From: Streptomyces sp. NBC_01197
GTDB lineage: Bacteria > Actinomycetota > Actinomycetes > Streptomycetales > Streptomycetaceae
Direction: 5' to 3'
DNA: 64,000 bases
Assembly (NCBI RefSeq): GCF_036010505.1
Contig: NZ_CP108569.1
Coordinates: forward strand, 62,001 to 126,000
The notes under the pieces were generated by a model, which was not told the origin of the DNA, did no database searches, and saw only the letters and a list, made by a program, of their open reading frames with translations. Shown piece by piece: positions 16,470-25,529 of this stretch. A program made the position numbers and the translations under genes. Position 1 is the stretch's first letter; each line of letters opens with the position of its first letter.

Positions 16470-19289
16470 ATGAAGGGACTTTCTATCCCAAAAAGGCATA
16501 CCCGACACCGTCTCTTCCCCGGCCCTGCGTCTGATCGGGGTGAGTCCGCGGGCCCGGGGCTGCGCTCTCTGCTGAATCTGCGCAGCGCCGCCGGGCAGGT
16601 GTTCGTTTTGCAGGTCGTGATCGTGGCGCTGCTGGTTGCGGCCGCAGTGACGGCCCTGGTGCTCCAGTCGAGGCGTGACAGCACGCGGGAAGCCGAGGTT
16701 CAGGCACTGACGGCGGCGGAGACGTTCGCGAACGCCCCGGGCACGGTCCAGGCATTGCGCAGCGGGAATCCGACGGCAGTGCTTCAGCCGCGTGCCGAAG
16801 CAGCCCGGAAGCGGGCAGGCGTCAGCGACATCGTTGTCATGAACACTAAGGGAATTCGCTATACGCACCCCGCCCCGAATCAAATCGGGAAGAAGTTCGT
16901 CGGCACCATCAAACCATCGCTGGAAGGCCGCACCACCATCGAGCGGGCCAGCGGGCTTCCTCTGCCGGCGGACAGAGGGCCGGTCATCCAGGCAGTGGTC
17001 CCGGTGACCGATGACCGCGGCTCGGTCGTCGGCCTGGTGTCCGCCGGGATCAAGGTCCGGTATGTGAGCAACCTGTCCGGACGGGAACTGCCGATCATCC
17101 TCGGCGCCGGGGCGGCCGCGCTGGCCCTGTCCACCTCCGGGGCGGCGCTGGTGGCCAGGCGGTTGCGTCGGCAGACGCACGGTCTGGGGCCGGCGGAGAT
17201 GACGCGCATGTACGAGCACCATGACGCGGTGCTGCATGCAGTCCGGGAGGGAGTACTGATCATCGGTGCCGACGGACAGCTGATGCTGGCCAATGACGAG
17301 GCGCGGCGGCTGCTCGAGCTACCCGTGGACGCGGAGCAGCGACAGCTGGGGGAGCTGCAGCTGGATACGGAGACAGCGCAGCTGCTGGCGTCGGGTGAGC
17401 CGGCCACGGATGAGGTGCATCTCGCAGGGGACCGATTGCTGGCGGTCAACATGCGCCCTACCGCCCCGCACGGCGGTCAGGCGGGCTGGGTGGTGACATT
17501 GCGCGACACCACAGAGCTGGCGTCGGTCACCGGACGGGCGGAGGTGGCGCGGGAGAGGCTGAAGCTCCTGTACGACGCGGGCGAGCGGATCGGCACCACG
17601 CTGGACGTGGTGCGCACCGCACAGGAGCTGGCGGATGTGGCGACTCCGCGGTTCGCCGACATCGTCACGGTCGATCTGCTGGAGTTGGTGGAGCGCGGCG
17701 AGGAGCCGGCCAGGGCGGCGGATATGCGCCGTACGGTAGTCAGTGGGGGGTATCAGGAGCGGCAGGGGCTCTACCCGGTCGGAGAGCTGATCACCTACTC
17801 GCCGGCGGCTCCGCAGGCTCGGGCCCTGGAGACAGGGCGGGCAGTGCTGGAGGACGACCTGCGGCAGGCCCGGGGGTGGTGGGAACAGGACCCTGGCGGG
17901 GCCGGTATGGCCCTGGAGCGCGGAGTGCATTCGCTGGTGACGGTGTCGCTCCAGGCGCGTGGTGTGGTGCTGGGGACGACGAACTTCTGGCGCACGGGGG
18001 ATTCGCCCCCGTTCAAGGAAGAGGACCTCTCCTTTGCGGAGGAGCTGGTGGCGAGGGCGGCGGTGGCCATCGACAACGCCCGCCGCTTCACCCGGGAGCA
18101 CGCGATGGCGGTGACTCTGCAGCGGAGTCTGCTGCCGCGAGGGGTACCGGAACAGGACGGGCTGGAGGTGGCCTGGCGGTATCTGCCGGCGGAAGCCGGC
18201 GTGGGCGGGGACTGGTTCGACGTCATCCCGCTGTCGGGTGCCCGGGTGGCGCTGGTGGTCGGCGACGTCGTGGGACACGGATTGCATGCGGCGGCGACGA
18301 TGGGGCGACTGCGCACCGCGGTACAGAACTTCTCCGCCCTGGATCTGCCGCCGGACGAGTTGCTCGGACGCCTGGACGACCTGGTCACCCGCATCGACAG
18401 CGACGAGAGCGTTGACGACGGGCCGCACGGCCACGAAAGCGAAGCGGTCACGGGGGCGACCTGCCTGTACGCGATCTACGACCCGGTCACGGGAGTATGC
18501 GTGACTGCGCGAGCAGGACACCCGGGACCGGCGGTGGTGCATCCCGACGGGACCGTCACCTCTCCGGAAGTGCCTGCTTCGCCGCCTCTCGGCCTGGGCA
18601 GCAGCCACCCCTTCGAAACTGTTGAACTGCGCTTACCCGAAAACTCTCGGTTTGTACTGTTCACCGACGGGCTGATCGAGAACCGCAACCAGGACATCGG
18701 CGCCGGGTTAAACCTGCTGCACCGGGCGCTGGAGGGGGCGGGGCGTACTCCGGAGGAGACGTGTCAGGCGGCGATCGACGCGATGCTGCCGGCGCACCCG
18801 GCCGATGACATCGCACTGCTGGTCGCGCGCACCCGGTTGCTCGAGCCCTCCAGGGTGGCGCAGTGGGAGGTGCAGCCCGATCCGGCGGCGGTGGCCCCGG
18901 TCCGTGCGGAGTGCGGGGTGCAACTTCAGGCGTGGGGACTTGAGGACATCGCGTTCACCACGGAACTCATCCTCAGTGAGCTGATCACCAACGCCATCCG
19001 GTATGGCTCGCCGCCGATCAGGGTGCGGCTGCTGCACGACAGCAGCCTGATCTGCGAGGTGTCGGACGGCTCCAGTACCTCACCACGGGTACGCAGAGCA
19101 GCGACCACGGACGAGGGCGGACGTGGACTGTTCCTGGTGGCGCAGTCCGCCCAACGGTGGGGCACACGGTACACCCCGGGCGGCAAGGTCATCTGGACCG
19201 AACAACCGCTGCACAACGGCGCCCCTGCTGCGACGAGCGACACATCCGTGGAAGCCCTCCTTGACCAATTCGACGATCCCACCCTCTGA
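16470..19289 (+). CDS. Membrane-anchored SpoIIE-type PP2C phosphatase with sensor, PAS, GAF and HATPase domains
   Basis: 939 residues. TM1 (about 43-65) and TM2 (about 208-230) bracket an extracytoplasmic CACHE-like sensor containing VSDIVVMNTKGIRYTHP and VIQAVVPVTDDRGSVVGLVSAG. A PAS domain follows (VREGVLIIGADGQLMLANDEARRLL), then GAF (about 360-545), then a SpoIIE PP2C domain with GGDWFDV (about 579), GDVVGHG and PADDIALL. An RsbW-like HATPase ends the protein (ELITNAIRYG, GGRGLFLV). Such proteins dephosphorylate anti-anti-sigma factors and can phosphorylate them, linking an outside signal to a sigma factor. No anti-sigma or STAS gene is adjacent, so the partner is elsewhere. Confidence 0.9.
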   Translation: MKGLSIPKRHTRHRLFPGPASDRGESAGPGLRSLLNLRSAAGQVFVLQVVIVALLVAAAVTALVLQSRRDSTREAEVQALTAAETFANAPGTVQALRSGNPTAVLQPRAEAARKRAGVSDIVVMNTKGIRYTHPAPNQIGKKFVGTIKPSLEGRTTIERASGLPLPADRGPVIQAVVPVTDDRGSVVGLVSAGIKVRYVSNLSGRELPIILGAGAAALALSTSGAALVARRLRRQTHGLGPAEMTRMYEHHDAVLHAVREGVLIIGADGQLMLANDEARRLLELPVDAEQRQLGELQLDTETAQLLASGEPATDEVHLAGDRLLAVNMRPTAPHGGQAGWVVTLRDTTELASVTGRAEVARERLKLLYDAGERIGTTLDVVRTAQELADVATPRFADIVTVDLLELVERGEEPARAADMRRTVVSGGYQERQGLYPVGELITYSPAAPQARALETGRAVLEDDLRQARGWWEQDPGGAGMALERGVHSLVTVSLQARGVVLGTTNFWRTGDSPPFKEEDLSFAEELVARAAVAIDNARRFTREHAMAVTLQRSLLPRGVPEQDGLEVAWRYLPAEAGVGGDWFDVIPLSGARVALVVGDVVGHGLHAAATMGRLRTAVQNFSALDLPPDELLGRLDDLVTRIDSDESVDDGPHGHESEAVTGATCLYAIYDPVTGVCVTARAGHPGPAVVHPDGTVTSPEVPASPPLGLGSSHPFETVELRLPENSRFVLFTDGLIENRNQDIGAGLNLLHRALEGAGRTPEETCQAAIDAMLPAHPADDIALLVARTRLLEPSRVAQWEVQPDPAAVAPVRAECGVQLQAWGLEDIAFTTELILSELITNAIRYGSPPIRVRLLHDSSLICEVSDGSSTSPRVRRAATTDEGGRGLFLVAQSAQRWGTRYTPGGKVIWTEQPLHNGAPAATSDTSVEALLDQFDDPTL

Positions 19290-19571
19290 ACCCACGGGAA
19301 CATATCGATCAGCGTTGTGGAGGTGGTTCTTCGTCTGGTCGGCGCAAGCGCGGGCGGCGGCGTGCGGTGAGTGGCGGCTCAGAGCGCCTCGGCCCATTCG
19401 TGGTGTCCGAGAAGAGGCTGCGGTGCGGAGGCGGCAGGAGGACCCCGGCTTGAGGAGGGGCTGCCGGTCCCCGACGGTTATCTGCAGCAGCGGCAGGTGA
19501 ACCAGGCGCCCCAACAGCAGAGCCCGTACGACGCCCAGGGCCAGCCGGACCATGAACCTTCCCCTTGAGCG
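19290..19571. other. Intergenic, no gene recognised
   Basis: 282 bases between the phosphatase stop and the IS3 left end. There is no ORF with a usable start or family pattern. Confidence 0.4.
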
Positions 19572-20807
19572 TGGACACCTGGAGACTGGGACGTGAGGTT
19601 CCAGAGGAAGTAGCACCAGGTGGGAAGCAAGTACACGAAGCGGTACACCGAGGAGTTCAAGCGTGACGCGATCGCGCTCGTCGATTCCTCGGGCATGACG
19701 GTTACGGCGGTCGCCCGGGAGCTCGGCTCGGAGTCCCTGCGCGGCTGGTACCGCCGTGCAAAGGCAGATCGGGGCGAGGGCGCCCCGGGCGAGCTCACCA
19801 CGGCCGAACGCGAAGAGCTCAAGCGGCTGCGTCGGCAGAACACCGAGCAGGCCAAGACGATCGAGGTGCTGCGAAAAGCCGCAGTCTTCTTCGCGAAGGA
19901 GAGCGATCGATGAACGACACCTACGCGTTCATCGAGGCGGAGAAGACCACCCGAGGCGCTTTCCTGTGTCGGCTGCTCAAGGTGGCCCGCTCCTCCTTCT
20001 ACGCCTGGCTCGCCGCGGCCAAGGCCCGCTCGGCCCGCAAGGCGGCCGCTGACGACGCCCTGGCCCACGAGATCACCGTCATCCACGTCGCCTCCCGCCA
20101 CACCTACGGGGTCCCGCGTGTCCATGCCGAACTGCGGCGCCTGGGGCGATGTGTGTACCGCAAGCGGGTCGCCCGCCTGATGCGCGAGCACGGCATCCAG
20201 GGAGCCCACCGCCGCAGGCGGCGGTCGCTGACCCGGCCGGACAAGAAGGCGAAGCCGGCCCCGATCTGATCGACCGCGACTTCCACGCCGAGACCCCGGC
20301 ACGAAGCTGGTCGGCGCATCACCGCGCTGCCCACCGGCGAAGGCTGGCTCTACCTCGCCTGCTGGCTGGACCTGGCCACCCGCGAGGTCGTCGGCTACTC
20401 GATGGCCGACCACCACCGCGCCGACCTCGTCGTCAACGCGCTGAAGATGGCCTCCGGACGCGGCCGTCTCCAGCCCGGCTACATAGCGCATTCGGACCGC
20501 GGCAGCGAATACACCAGCAGCCACTTCCGTTACCACATAAGCGAGTTGGGCCTCCGGCAAAGCTGCGGACGCACCGGATCTTGCTTCGACAACGCCGCTG
20601 CGGAGAGTTTCTGGGCCCTGCTCAAAGAAGACATCGGCACCCGCGTCTGGCCTGACCGGGCCACCGCCCGCGCCGAGATCTTCGACTTCATCGAGACGTT
20701 TTACAACCGCCGCCGCCTCCGCAAGCACAAGGTCTTTGGCTACCTCACCCAGCCGAGACCCGACAGCGGCACCAACACGACCTCGCGGCATAAAGATCGA
20801 GTGTCCA
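19572..20807. mobile_element. IS3-family insertion sequence, decayed
   Basis: 1236 bp with IS3-like ends. The left end is TGGACACCTGGAGACTGGGA, and the right end on the opposite strand is TGGACACTCGATCTTTATGC. Both share a downstream GAGGT block. It contains orfA intact and orfB broken by indels. No clear target duplication is visible (GCG against AGA). Confidence 0.75.
19620..19913 (+). CDS. IS3 OrfA (HTH protein)
   Basis: 97 residues from GTG 19620. KRYTEEFKRDAIALV, then TVTAVARELGSESLRGWYRRAK form the IS3/IS911-type HTH. A leucine-zipper-like helix follows (EELKRLRRQNTEQAKTIEVLRKAAVFFAKE). Its stop overlaps the orfB start (ATGA at 19910), the normal IS3 arrangement for translational coupling. 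Confidence 0.85.
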   Translation: MGSKYTKRYTEEFKRDAIALVDSSGMTVTAVARELGSESLRGWYRRAKADRGEGAPGELTTAEREELKRLRRQNTEQAKTIEVLRKAAVFFAKESDR

Positions 20808-20833
20808 AGATCACGGGGAAGCTTCACAACTGA
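19910..20833 (+). pseudogene. IS3 OrfB integrase-type transposase, frameshifted
   Basis: The first 119 codons (KVARSSFYAWLAAAKARSARKAA, HTYGVPRVHAELRRLGRCVYRKRVARLMREHGI) end at TGA 20267. One base is missing near 20262, and two more indels lie at about 20296 and 20316. The rest resumes with HSDRGSEYTSSHF (second Asp), AAAESFWALLKEDI (Glu) and FIETFYNRRRLRKHKVFGYLT. The first Asp falls in the damaged stretch. It is non-functional unless the indels are sequencing errors. Confidence 0.85.
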
Positions 20834-20865
20834 GAAATCCCCAGCTCATGCAGCAGCGCCTGCGC

Positions 20866-21410
20866 AGAAAAAACGGGCCGCGACAGCAAGACCCTGCTGG
20901 ACGCGCCGGAGGCCGGGATGGTGTGGGAGCCCGGCGAGGAAGCCTGGGAGACCAAACTCGCCGCACTCCGATCCTACCGGCGGGCCACCGGGCACCTCGC
21001 GCCGCGTCACGACGCCCTGTGGGGCGAGGGCGAGATCGAGGGACTGGTGCCGGTCGGGCAGCACATGGGCAACCTGCGCCGGAAGGGCGGTCTGGGCAAG
21101 GACGCGGAGCGGGCGGACAAGCGCGCGAAGCAGCTGAAGGCCATCGACCCCGACTGGGACTGCCCCTGGCCACTGGACTGGCAATGCCGCTACCGCCACC
21201 TCGCCGACCTCGCCGAGGACGAACCGGGCGGTGTCCTGCGGGCCATCGCACCCGGCGTACTGATGGACGGCGACGACATCGGCCGGTGGCTGGAGCGGCA
21301 GAAGAATCCGGGCACCTGGCTGCGCTTGCGCACCCTGCGCCCCACCCTGAGCCGACCGGCCGAGCTGTCGGCCGATGGAGCTGACAGGGCGCGATCGCTG
21401 CGGCGACTGA
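20866..21410 (+). pseudogene. Helicase-associated (HA) domain protein fragment
   Basis: From just inside the IS3 right flank the frame reads DSKTLLDAPEAG, MVWEPGEEAWETKLAALRSYRRATGHLAPR, then PVGQHMGNLRRKGGLG, DPDWDCPWPLDWQCRYRHLADL and DGDDIGRWLERQKNPGTWLRL. These are two HA repeats, each with an aromatic start, a Gly-His-Leu core and a Gly-x-Trp-Leu end. The N-terminal helicase is cut off by the IS3, and the frame degenerates after about 21350. It may derive from the same kind of gene as the fragment at 0.9-1.4 kb. Confidence 0.7.
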
Positions 21411-21483
21411 GCACCCCCAAGTCGCTCTGCTTTCGACTACTTGAACGAGATGCTGCGGTCTCCGGGGTGCGGGTGTGGCCTTG

Positions 21484-22550
21484 TTACAGAGTCGGGTAGT
21501 CGGTGTAGCCGCGGTGGTCGCCGCCGTAGAAGGTGTTCATGTCGGGCTGGTTCAGGGGCGCCTGGGTCTGCCAGCGGTGGACGAGGTCGGGGTTGGCGAT
21601 GAAGGCGCGTCCGACGGCGACGAGGTCTGCCTGGTCGTTGTCGAGGAGGGCCTGGGCGATGGTGGCGTCGGTCACGGGGTCCCATCCGTTGCTGACGGTA
21701 CGGGGGCCGGCGAAGCGGCGGGAGAGGTCCTCGATGAGGGGTGTGGTGGGGTCTCCGATGGTGTGCAGGTAGGCCAGTCCCATGGCGGACAGGGCGTCGA
21801 TGAGCGTGCGGTAGGTGATGGCGGTGTCGTCCGGGTCGTCTTCGATGGCGCCGTGGAGGTTGATGGCGGGTGAGATGCGGATGCCGACGCGTTCGCTGCC
21901 GATGGCGTCGCAGACGGCCTGGGCGACCTCGATGACGAAGCGGGCGCGTGCTTGGGGCGTGCCGCCGTAGGGGTCGGTGCGCTGATTGGTGTTGGGGGCG
22001 AGGAACTGGTGGAGCAGGTAGCCGTTGGCGGCGTGGAGTTCGATGCCGTCGAGTCCGGCGTCGAGGGCGGCCCGTGCGGCGTGGGCGTATTCGTCGATGA
22101 CGGAGGGGATTTTGTCGGTGTCCAGGGCGCGGGGGGTGGGGTGGGGCTGGGGACCGGTGGGGGTGAACATCTCGCCGGGGGCGGCGATGGCGCTGGGGCG
22201 ACGGTTTCGGCGTGGTGCTTGTTGTCGGGGTGGGAGATGCGTCCGGCGTGCATGATCTGCGCGACGATGCGTCCGCCGTTTTGGTGGACGGCGTCGGCGA
22301 CGGTGCGCCAGGCGGCGATCTGGGCGGGCGTGTGCAGGCCGGGTGAATTCATGTATCCCTGGCCCACGGTGCTGGGCTGTACGCCTTCGGTGATGATCAG
22401 TCCGGCGGTGGCCCGCTGCCCGTAGTAGTCGGCCATGAGGTCGGTCGGCACACCGTCGGGGGTGGCGCGGTTGCGGGTCATGGGCGCCATGACGATGCGG
22501 TTGGACAGTGTCCACTTGCCGACGGTCACCGGTGAGAAGAGGTCTGCCAT
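21484..22550 (-). pseudogene. Old yellow enzyme family ene-reductase, single frameshift
   Basis: From ATG 22550 the first 120 residues (MADLFSPVTVGKWTLSNRIVMAPMTRNRA, then IITEGVQPSTVGQGYMNSPG and AQIMHAGRISHPDNKHH) are an OYE/NemA-type FMN barrel start. At about 22193 one C is missing. The rest continues in another frame (DGIELHAANGYLLHQFLAPNTNQRTDPYGG, ERVGIRISPAINL, DLVAVGRAFIANPDLVHRW), ending at TAA 21484. Everything else is intact, including the catalytic HAAN, so it is either a recent pseudogene or a sequencing error. The intact enzyme would reduce activated C=C bonds with NAD(P)H. Confidence 0.85.
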
Positions 22551-22629
22551 GAGGGGTCTCCTATCGGATGAGGGCTGCGCGCGCCGTAGAGGGTGGTGCA
22601 GCCGGGGTGCTGCGGGGTGGGTGGGGTTT

Positions 22630-23280
22630 TCAGGTGCGCCGGATGGTGACGACGGTGTCGGTCACGGTTGCTGTCTGGCCGTTTGGGCCGGTCGCTTCGC
22701 GTTCGGGGCTGGCCAGGCGGACAGGGATGAACCGGGCCGGGTCCAGGGCGAGTTCGTCGAAGATTTCTTCGGGGCGGGGGAAACGGGTGTCGGGGTCGGT
22801 GTTCCAGGCCCAGGGGCGCACAGAGCCGTGGTCGACGATGAGGAGGAGTCCGCCGGGGGTAAGGGCCTGGGCGGCCTGGCGCAGGATGTCGGCGCGGGGG
22901 AGGTCGTAGGGGGTCTGGAGGTACTGGGCGCTGATGAGGTCGAATGTTCCGGTGGGGAAGGTTTCGGCGAGGTCGTGCTGCTGGGTGGACACGCGGTCGG
23001 TGACGCCTGCGCGTGCTGCGTGCTGTGTAAGGCGCCGCAGTGCGGTGGGGGCGATGTCGACGGCGGTGACGTGCCAGCCGTGGGTGGCGAGCCAGACGGT
23101 GTCGCCGCCTTCGCCGCAGCCCAGGTCCAGGGCACGTCCGGGAGGAGAGAGCTGGGCTGCGGTTTTGGCGAGTACCGGGTTGGGGTCGCCCTTCCACACG
23201 GCGTCTTTGCCGCGGTAGAGGTTGTCCCAGAATCGGGCCGCCTCGGCCGGGGACTGCGCGTTGTGGGTGGAGTCGTGCAT
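22630..23280 (-). CDS. Class I SAM-dependent methyltransferase
   Basis: 216 residues. Motif I is RALDLGCGEGGDTVWLATHGW, followed by VTAVDIAPTALRRL (acidic residue binding ribose), FDLISAQYLQTPYDLPRADIL, and LTPGGLLLIVDHGSVRPW. The N-terminal FWDNLYRGKDAVWKGDPNPVL resembles thiopurine/tellurite (TehB-like) methyltransferases. It lies between the ene-reductase and the MFS gene on the same strand, with a 15-base gap to the MFS stop, so the three may be one operon. The substrate is unknown; detoxification or export of a small molecule fits. Confidence 0.85.
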   Translation of the reverse strand: MHDSTHNAQSPAEAARFWDNLYRGKDAVWKGDPNPVLAKTAAQLSPPGRALDLGCGEGGDTVWLATHGWHVTAVDIAPTALRRLTQHAARAGVTDRVSTQQHDLAETFPTGTFDLISAQYLQTPYDLPRADILRQAAQALTPGGLLLIVDHGSVRPWAWNTDPDTRFPRPEEIFDELALDPARFIPVRLASPEREATGPNGQTATVTDTVVTIRRT

Positions 23281-23295
23281 CGGGTGGCCTTCTGG

Positions 23296-24798
23296 TCAGT
23301 GGGCGGGGGCCGGAGTGGTGGGCTCAGCCGAGGGGGACTTGGGGGGTTTCACCAGGACGGCCAGGGCGAGGACGGCGGTGGCCATGAGGGCACCGGCGAC
23401 GATGAACGCGATGCGGTAGCCGTGCAGGAAGCCCTTGAGCTGCAGGGCCCGGGATGCTGCGCCGCCGGCCGGGGTGCGGGGGGTGAGGTAGCCGGTGACG
23501 GCGGCGAGGTAGAGGGTGTTGAGGAGGGCGGGGCCGAGTGCAGCGCCGATCTGCTGGCTGGTGGTGAGGGCTGCGCTGGCTACTCCGGCGTCGCGCGGAT
23601 CGACTCCGGACAGTGCGACGTTGGGGCCCGCCAGGAAGAACAGGCCCACACCGACGCTCACGAGGATCTGGGTCGGCAGGACCTCCCCGGTGTAGGCGGA
23701 GGCGGTGCCCAGGCGGGTGAGCCAGAGCAGTCCTGCGGTGGCCAGGGAGGTGCCGGCGACCATCAGGGGCTTGGGGCCGAAGCGGGTGACCAGGGGCGGG
23801 CCGAGTGTGGTAGCGGCGATGATCCCGACGCTAAAGGGCAGGAAGGCGACGCCGGCCTGTAGCGGGGTGTAGTGGAGGTTGACCTGGAGGAAGTACGTCA
23901 TGAAGAGGTTCATGCCGAACATGCCCGCGCCGATGAGGAGGTTGGCCAGGAACACCCCGGCCCGGTTCCGTTCCATGACCACCCGCAGCGGCAGCAGGGG
24001 GTGTGCGGTGCGGCGTTCCACGAGGACGAACGCGCTCAGCAGCAGGGCGGCGACGGCCAGGAGGATCAGGGTGGCGAGCGCTGTCCAGCCGCCGCCGTCG
24101 GCTGCCTGGGTGAAGCCGTAGACGAGGGCGACCAGCCCGCCGGTCACCAGGAGGGTGCCGGGGAGGTCGTAGTGCCGGTCGCCCGTGGCGCGGCTCTCCC
24201 GGACATAGGGGCGGGCGGCGAGGGCGACGATCAGGGCGATGGGGACGTTGATGTACATGCACCAGCGCCAGCCCGCGTACTCGGTGAGGACGCCACCCAG
24301 GAGAAGCCCGACGGCGCCTCCGCCGCCCTGGAACGCGCCGAAGATCCCGAATGCCTTGGCGCGTTCTTTGGGGTCGGTGAAGGCCACGGTGATGAGGGAG
24401 AGCGCCGCGGGTGCCAGGAGCGCGGCGAAGGCGCCCTGCAGGGCGCGTGCGGTGAACAGGGTGCCCGGGTTGGGTGCCAGGCCGCCGAGCATGGAGGCCG
24501 CGGCGAAGCCCAGCAGTCCGATGACGAGGATGCGCTTGCGGCCGGCGAAGTCGGCGATGCGCCCGCCCAGGAGCAGCAGCCCGCCGAAGGCGAGGGCGTA
24601 GGCCGTGATCATCCACTGGCGGTTGGCGTCGCCCATCGCGAGATCGCTCTGCGCCTGCGGCAGCGCGATGTTCACGATGGACACGTCCAGCACGACCATG
24701 AGGGTGGCGACCGATGCGACGATCAGGGCCATCCAGCGCCGCGGATCCGGTGCATCCGCATCCTGGGCCTTTTCGGCGGTGCGGGCGGGGGTAGACAT
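23296..24798 (-). CDS. MFS drug exporter of the DHA2 (14-TM) type
   Basis: 500 residues from ATG 24798 (GAGAG 6 bases upstream), preferred over the longer frame from 24906. It has 14 predicted hydrophobic segments. Motif A-like GGRIADFAGRKRILV follows TM2, and the TM5 region holds GAFQGGGGAVGLLLGGVL. The TM1 DVSIVNIALPQ pattern is typical of DHA2 proton antiporters. The first gene of the minus-strand group, it faces an XRE-cupin regulator across about 120 bases, which suggests local control of efflux. Confidence 0.9.
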   Translation of the reverse strand: MSTPARTAEKAQDADAPDPRRWMALIVASVATLMVVLDVSIVNIALPQAQSDLAMGDANRQWMITAYALAFGGLLLLGGRIADFAGRKRILVIGLLGFAAASMLGGLAPNPGTLFTARALQGAFAALLAPAALSLITVAFTDPKERAKAFGIFGAFQGGGGAVGLLLGGVLTEYAGWRWCMYINVPIALIVALAARPYVRESRATGDRHYDLPGTLLVTGGLVALVYGFTQAADGGGWTALATLILLAVAALLLSAFVLVERRTAHPLLPLRVVMERNRAGVFLANLLIGAGMFGMNLFMTYFLQVNLHYTPLQAGVAFLPFSVGIIAATTLGPPLVTRFGPKPLMVAGTSLATAGLLWLTRLGTASAYTGEVLPTQILVSVGVGLFFLAGPNVALSGVDPRDAGVASAALTTSQQIGAALGPALLNTLYLAAVTGYLTPRTPAGGAASRALQLKGFLHGYRIAFIVAGALMATAVLALAVLVKPPKSPSAEPTTPAPAH

Positions 24799-24920
24799 CG
24801 GCAGCTCTCCAGAGCAATGAGGGGCAGGAGCTCGGTGGTCCACGGGAAACGTGCTCCACGACGCCAGGAGAGTGCGCCCAGTCCTGAAGAAGTTGCAATC
24901 TCTCATGCCGGTTCAGCAAG

Positions 24921-25499
24921 ATGCGGAGCATGGACGACTTCGAGAACGTGCTGGCCGGTGTCGGGCCCCGGCTGCGGTACCTGCGCCGCCGGCACGCCAT
25001 CACACTGGCCGCGCTGGCCGACCTCACAGGGATCTCGGAGAGCACGCTCTCCCGCCTGGAGGGCGGCGGCCGCAAGCCCAACCTGGAGCTGCTGCTGCCC
25101 CTGGCCCGCGCCTACAACGTCCCGCTCGACGAGCTCGTCGGCGCTCCGGAGACGGGCGACCCCCGCGTGCATCTACGCCCGGTCACGCGCGACGGCATGA
25201 CGTACGTGCCGCTGACCCGCAGGCCGGGCGGCATGCACGCGCACAAGCTCGTCATCAGCCCCGCCGCGGGTGAGCCCGAGCTCCGGACGCACGAGGGCTA
25301 TGAGTGGATCTACGTTCTCAACGGCAGGCTCCGCCTTCACCTTGATGACCGCGTCCTGGTGATGGCGCCGGGGGAAGTCGCGGAGTTCGACACCCACGTC
25401 CCGCACTGGCTGGGCCCCGACAACGACCAGCCCGTGGAACTGCTGGTCCTCTTCGGCAAGCAGGGCGAACGCGCCCACCTGCGCGCCCGCCCCGCCTGA
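24921..25499 (+). CDS. XRE-cupin transcriptional regulator
   Basis: 192 residues. HTH_3 (about 18-70: YLRRRHAITLAALADLTGISESTLSRLEGGGRKPNLELLLPLA) is followed by a cupin_2 sensor (about 125-185: EGYEWIYVLNGRLRLHLDDRVLVMAPGEVAEFDTHVPHWL). ATG 24921 and ATG 24930 are both possible. No good Shine-Dalgarno precedes 24921, so it may be leaderless. It is divergent from the MFS operon and probably controls it, though no clear operator is visible. Confidence 0.85.
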   Translation: MRSMDDFENVLAGVGPRLRYLRRRHAITLAALADLTGISESTLSRLEGGGRKPNLELLLPLARAYNVPLDELVGAPETGDPRVHLRPVTRDGMTYVPLTRRPGGMHAHKLVISPAAGEPELRTHEGYEWIYVLNGRLRLHLDDRVLVMAPGEVAEFDTHVPHWLGPDNDQPVELLVLFGKQGERAHLRARPA

Positions 25500-25529
25500 C
25501 GACCCGCCCACGAAGGGCAGGTCCTCCCG

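Noticed and set aside
22435..23862. A 475-codon plus-strand ORF over the methyltransferase and MFS genes
   Set aside because: It crosses two well-supported minus-strand genes and has no domain pattern.
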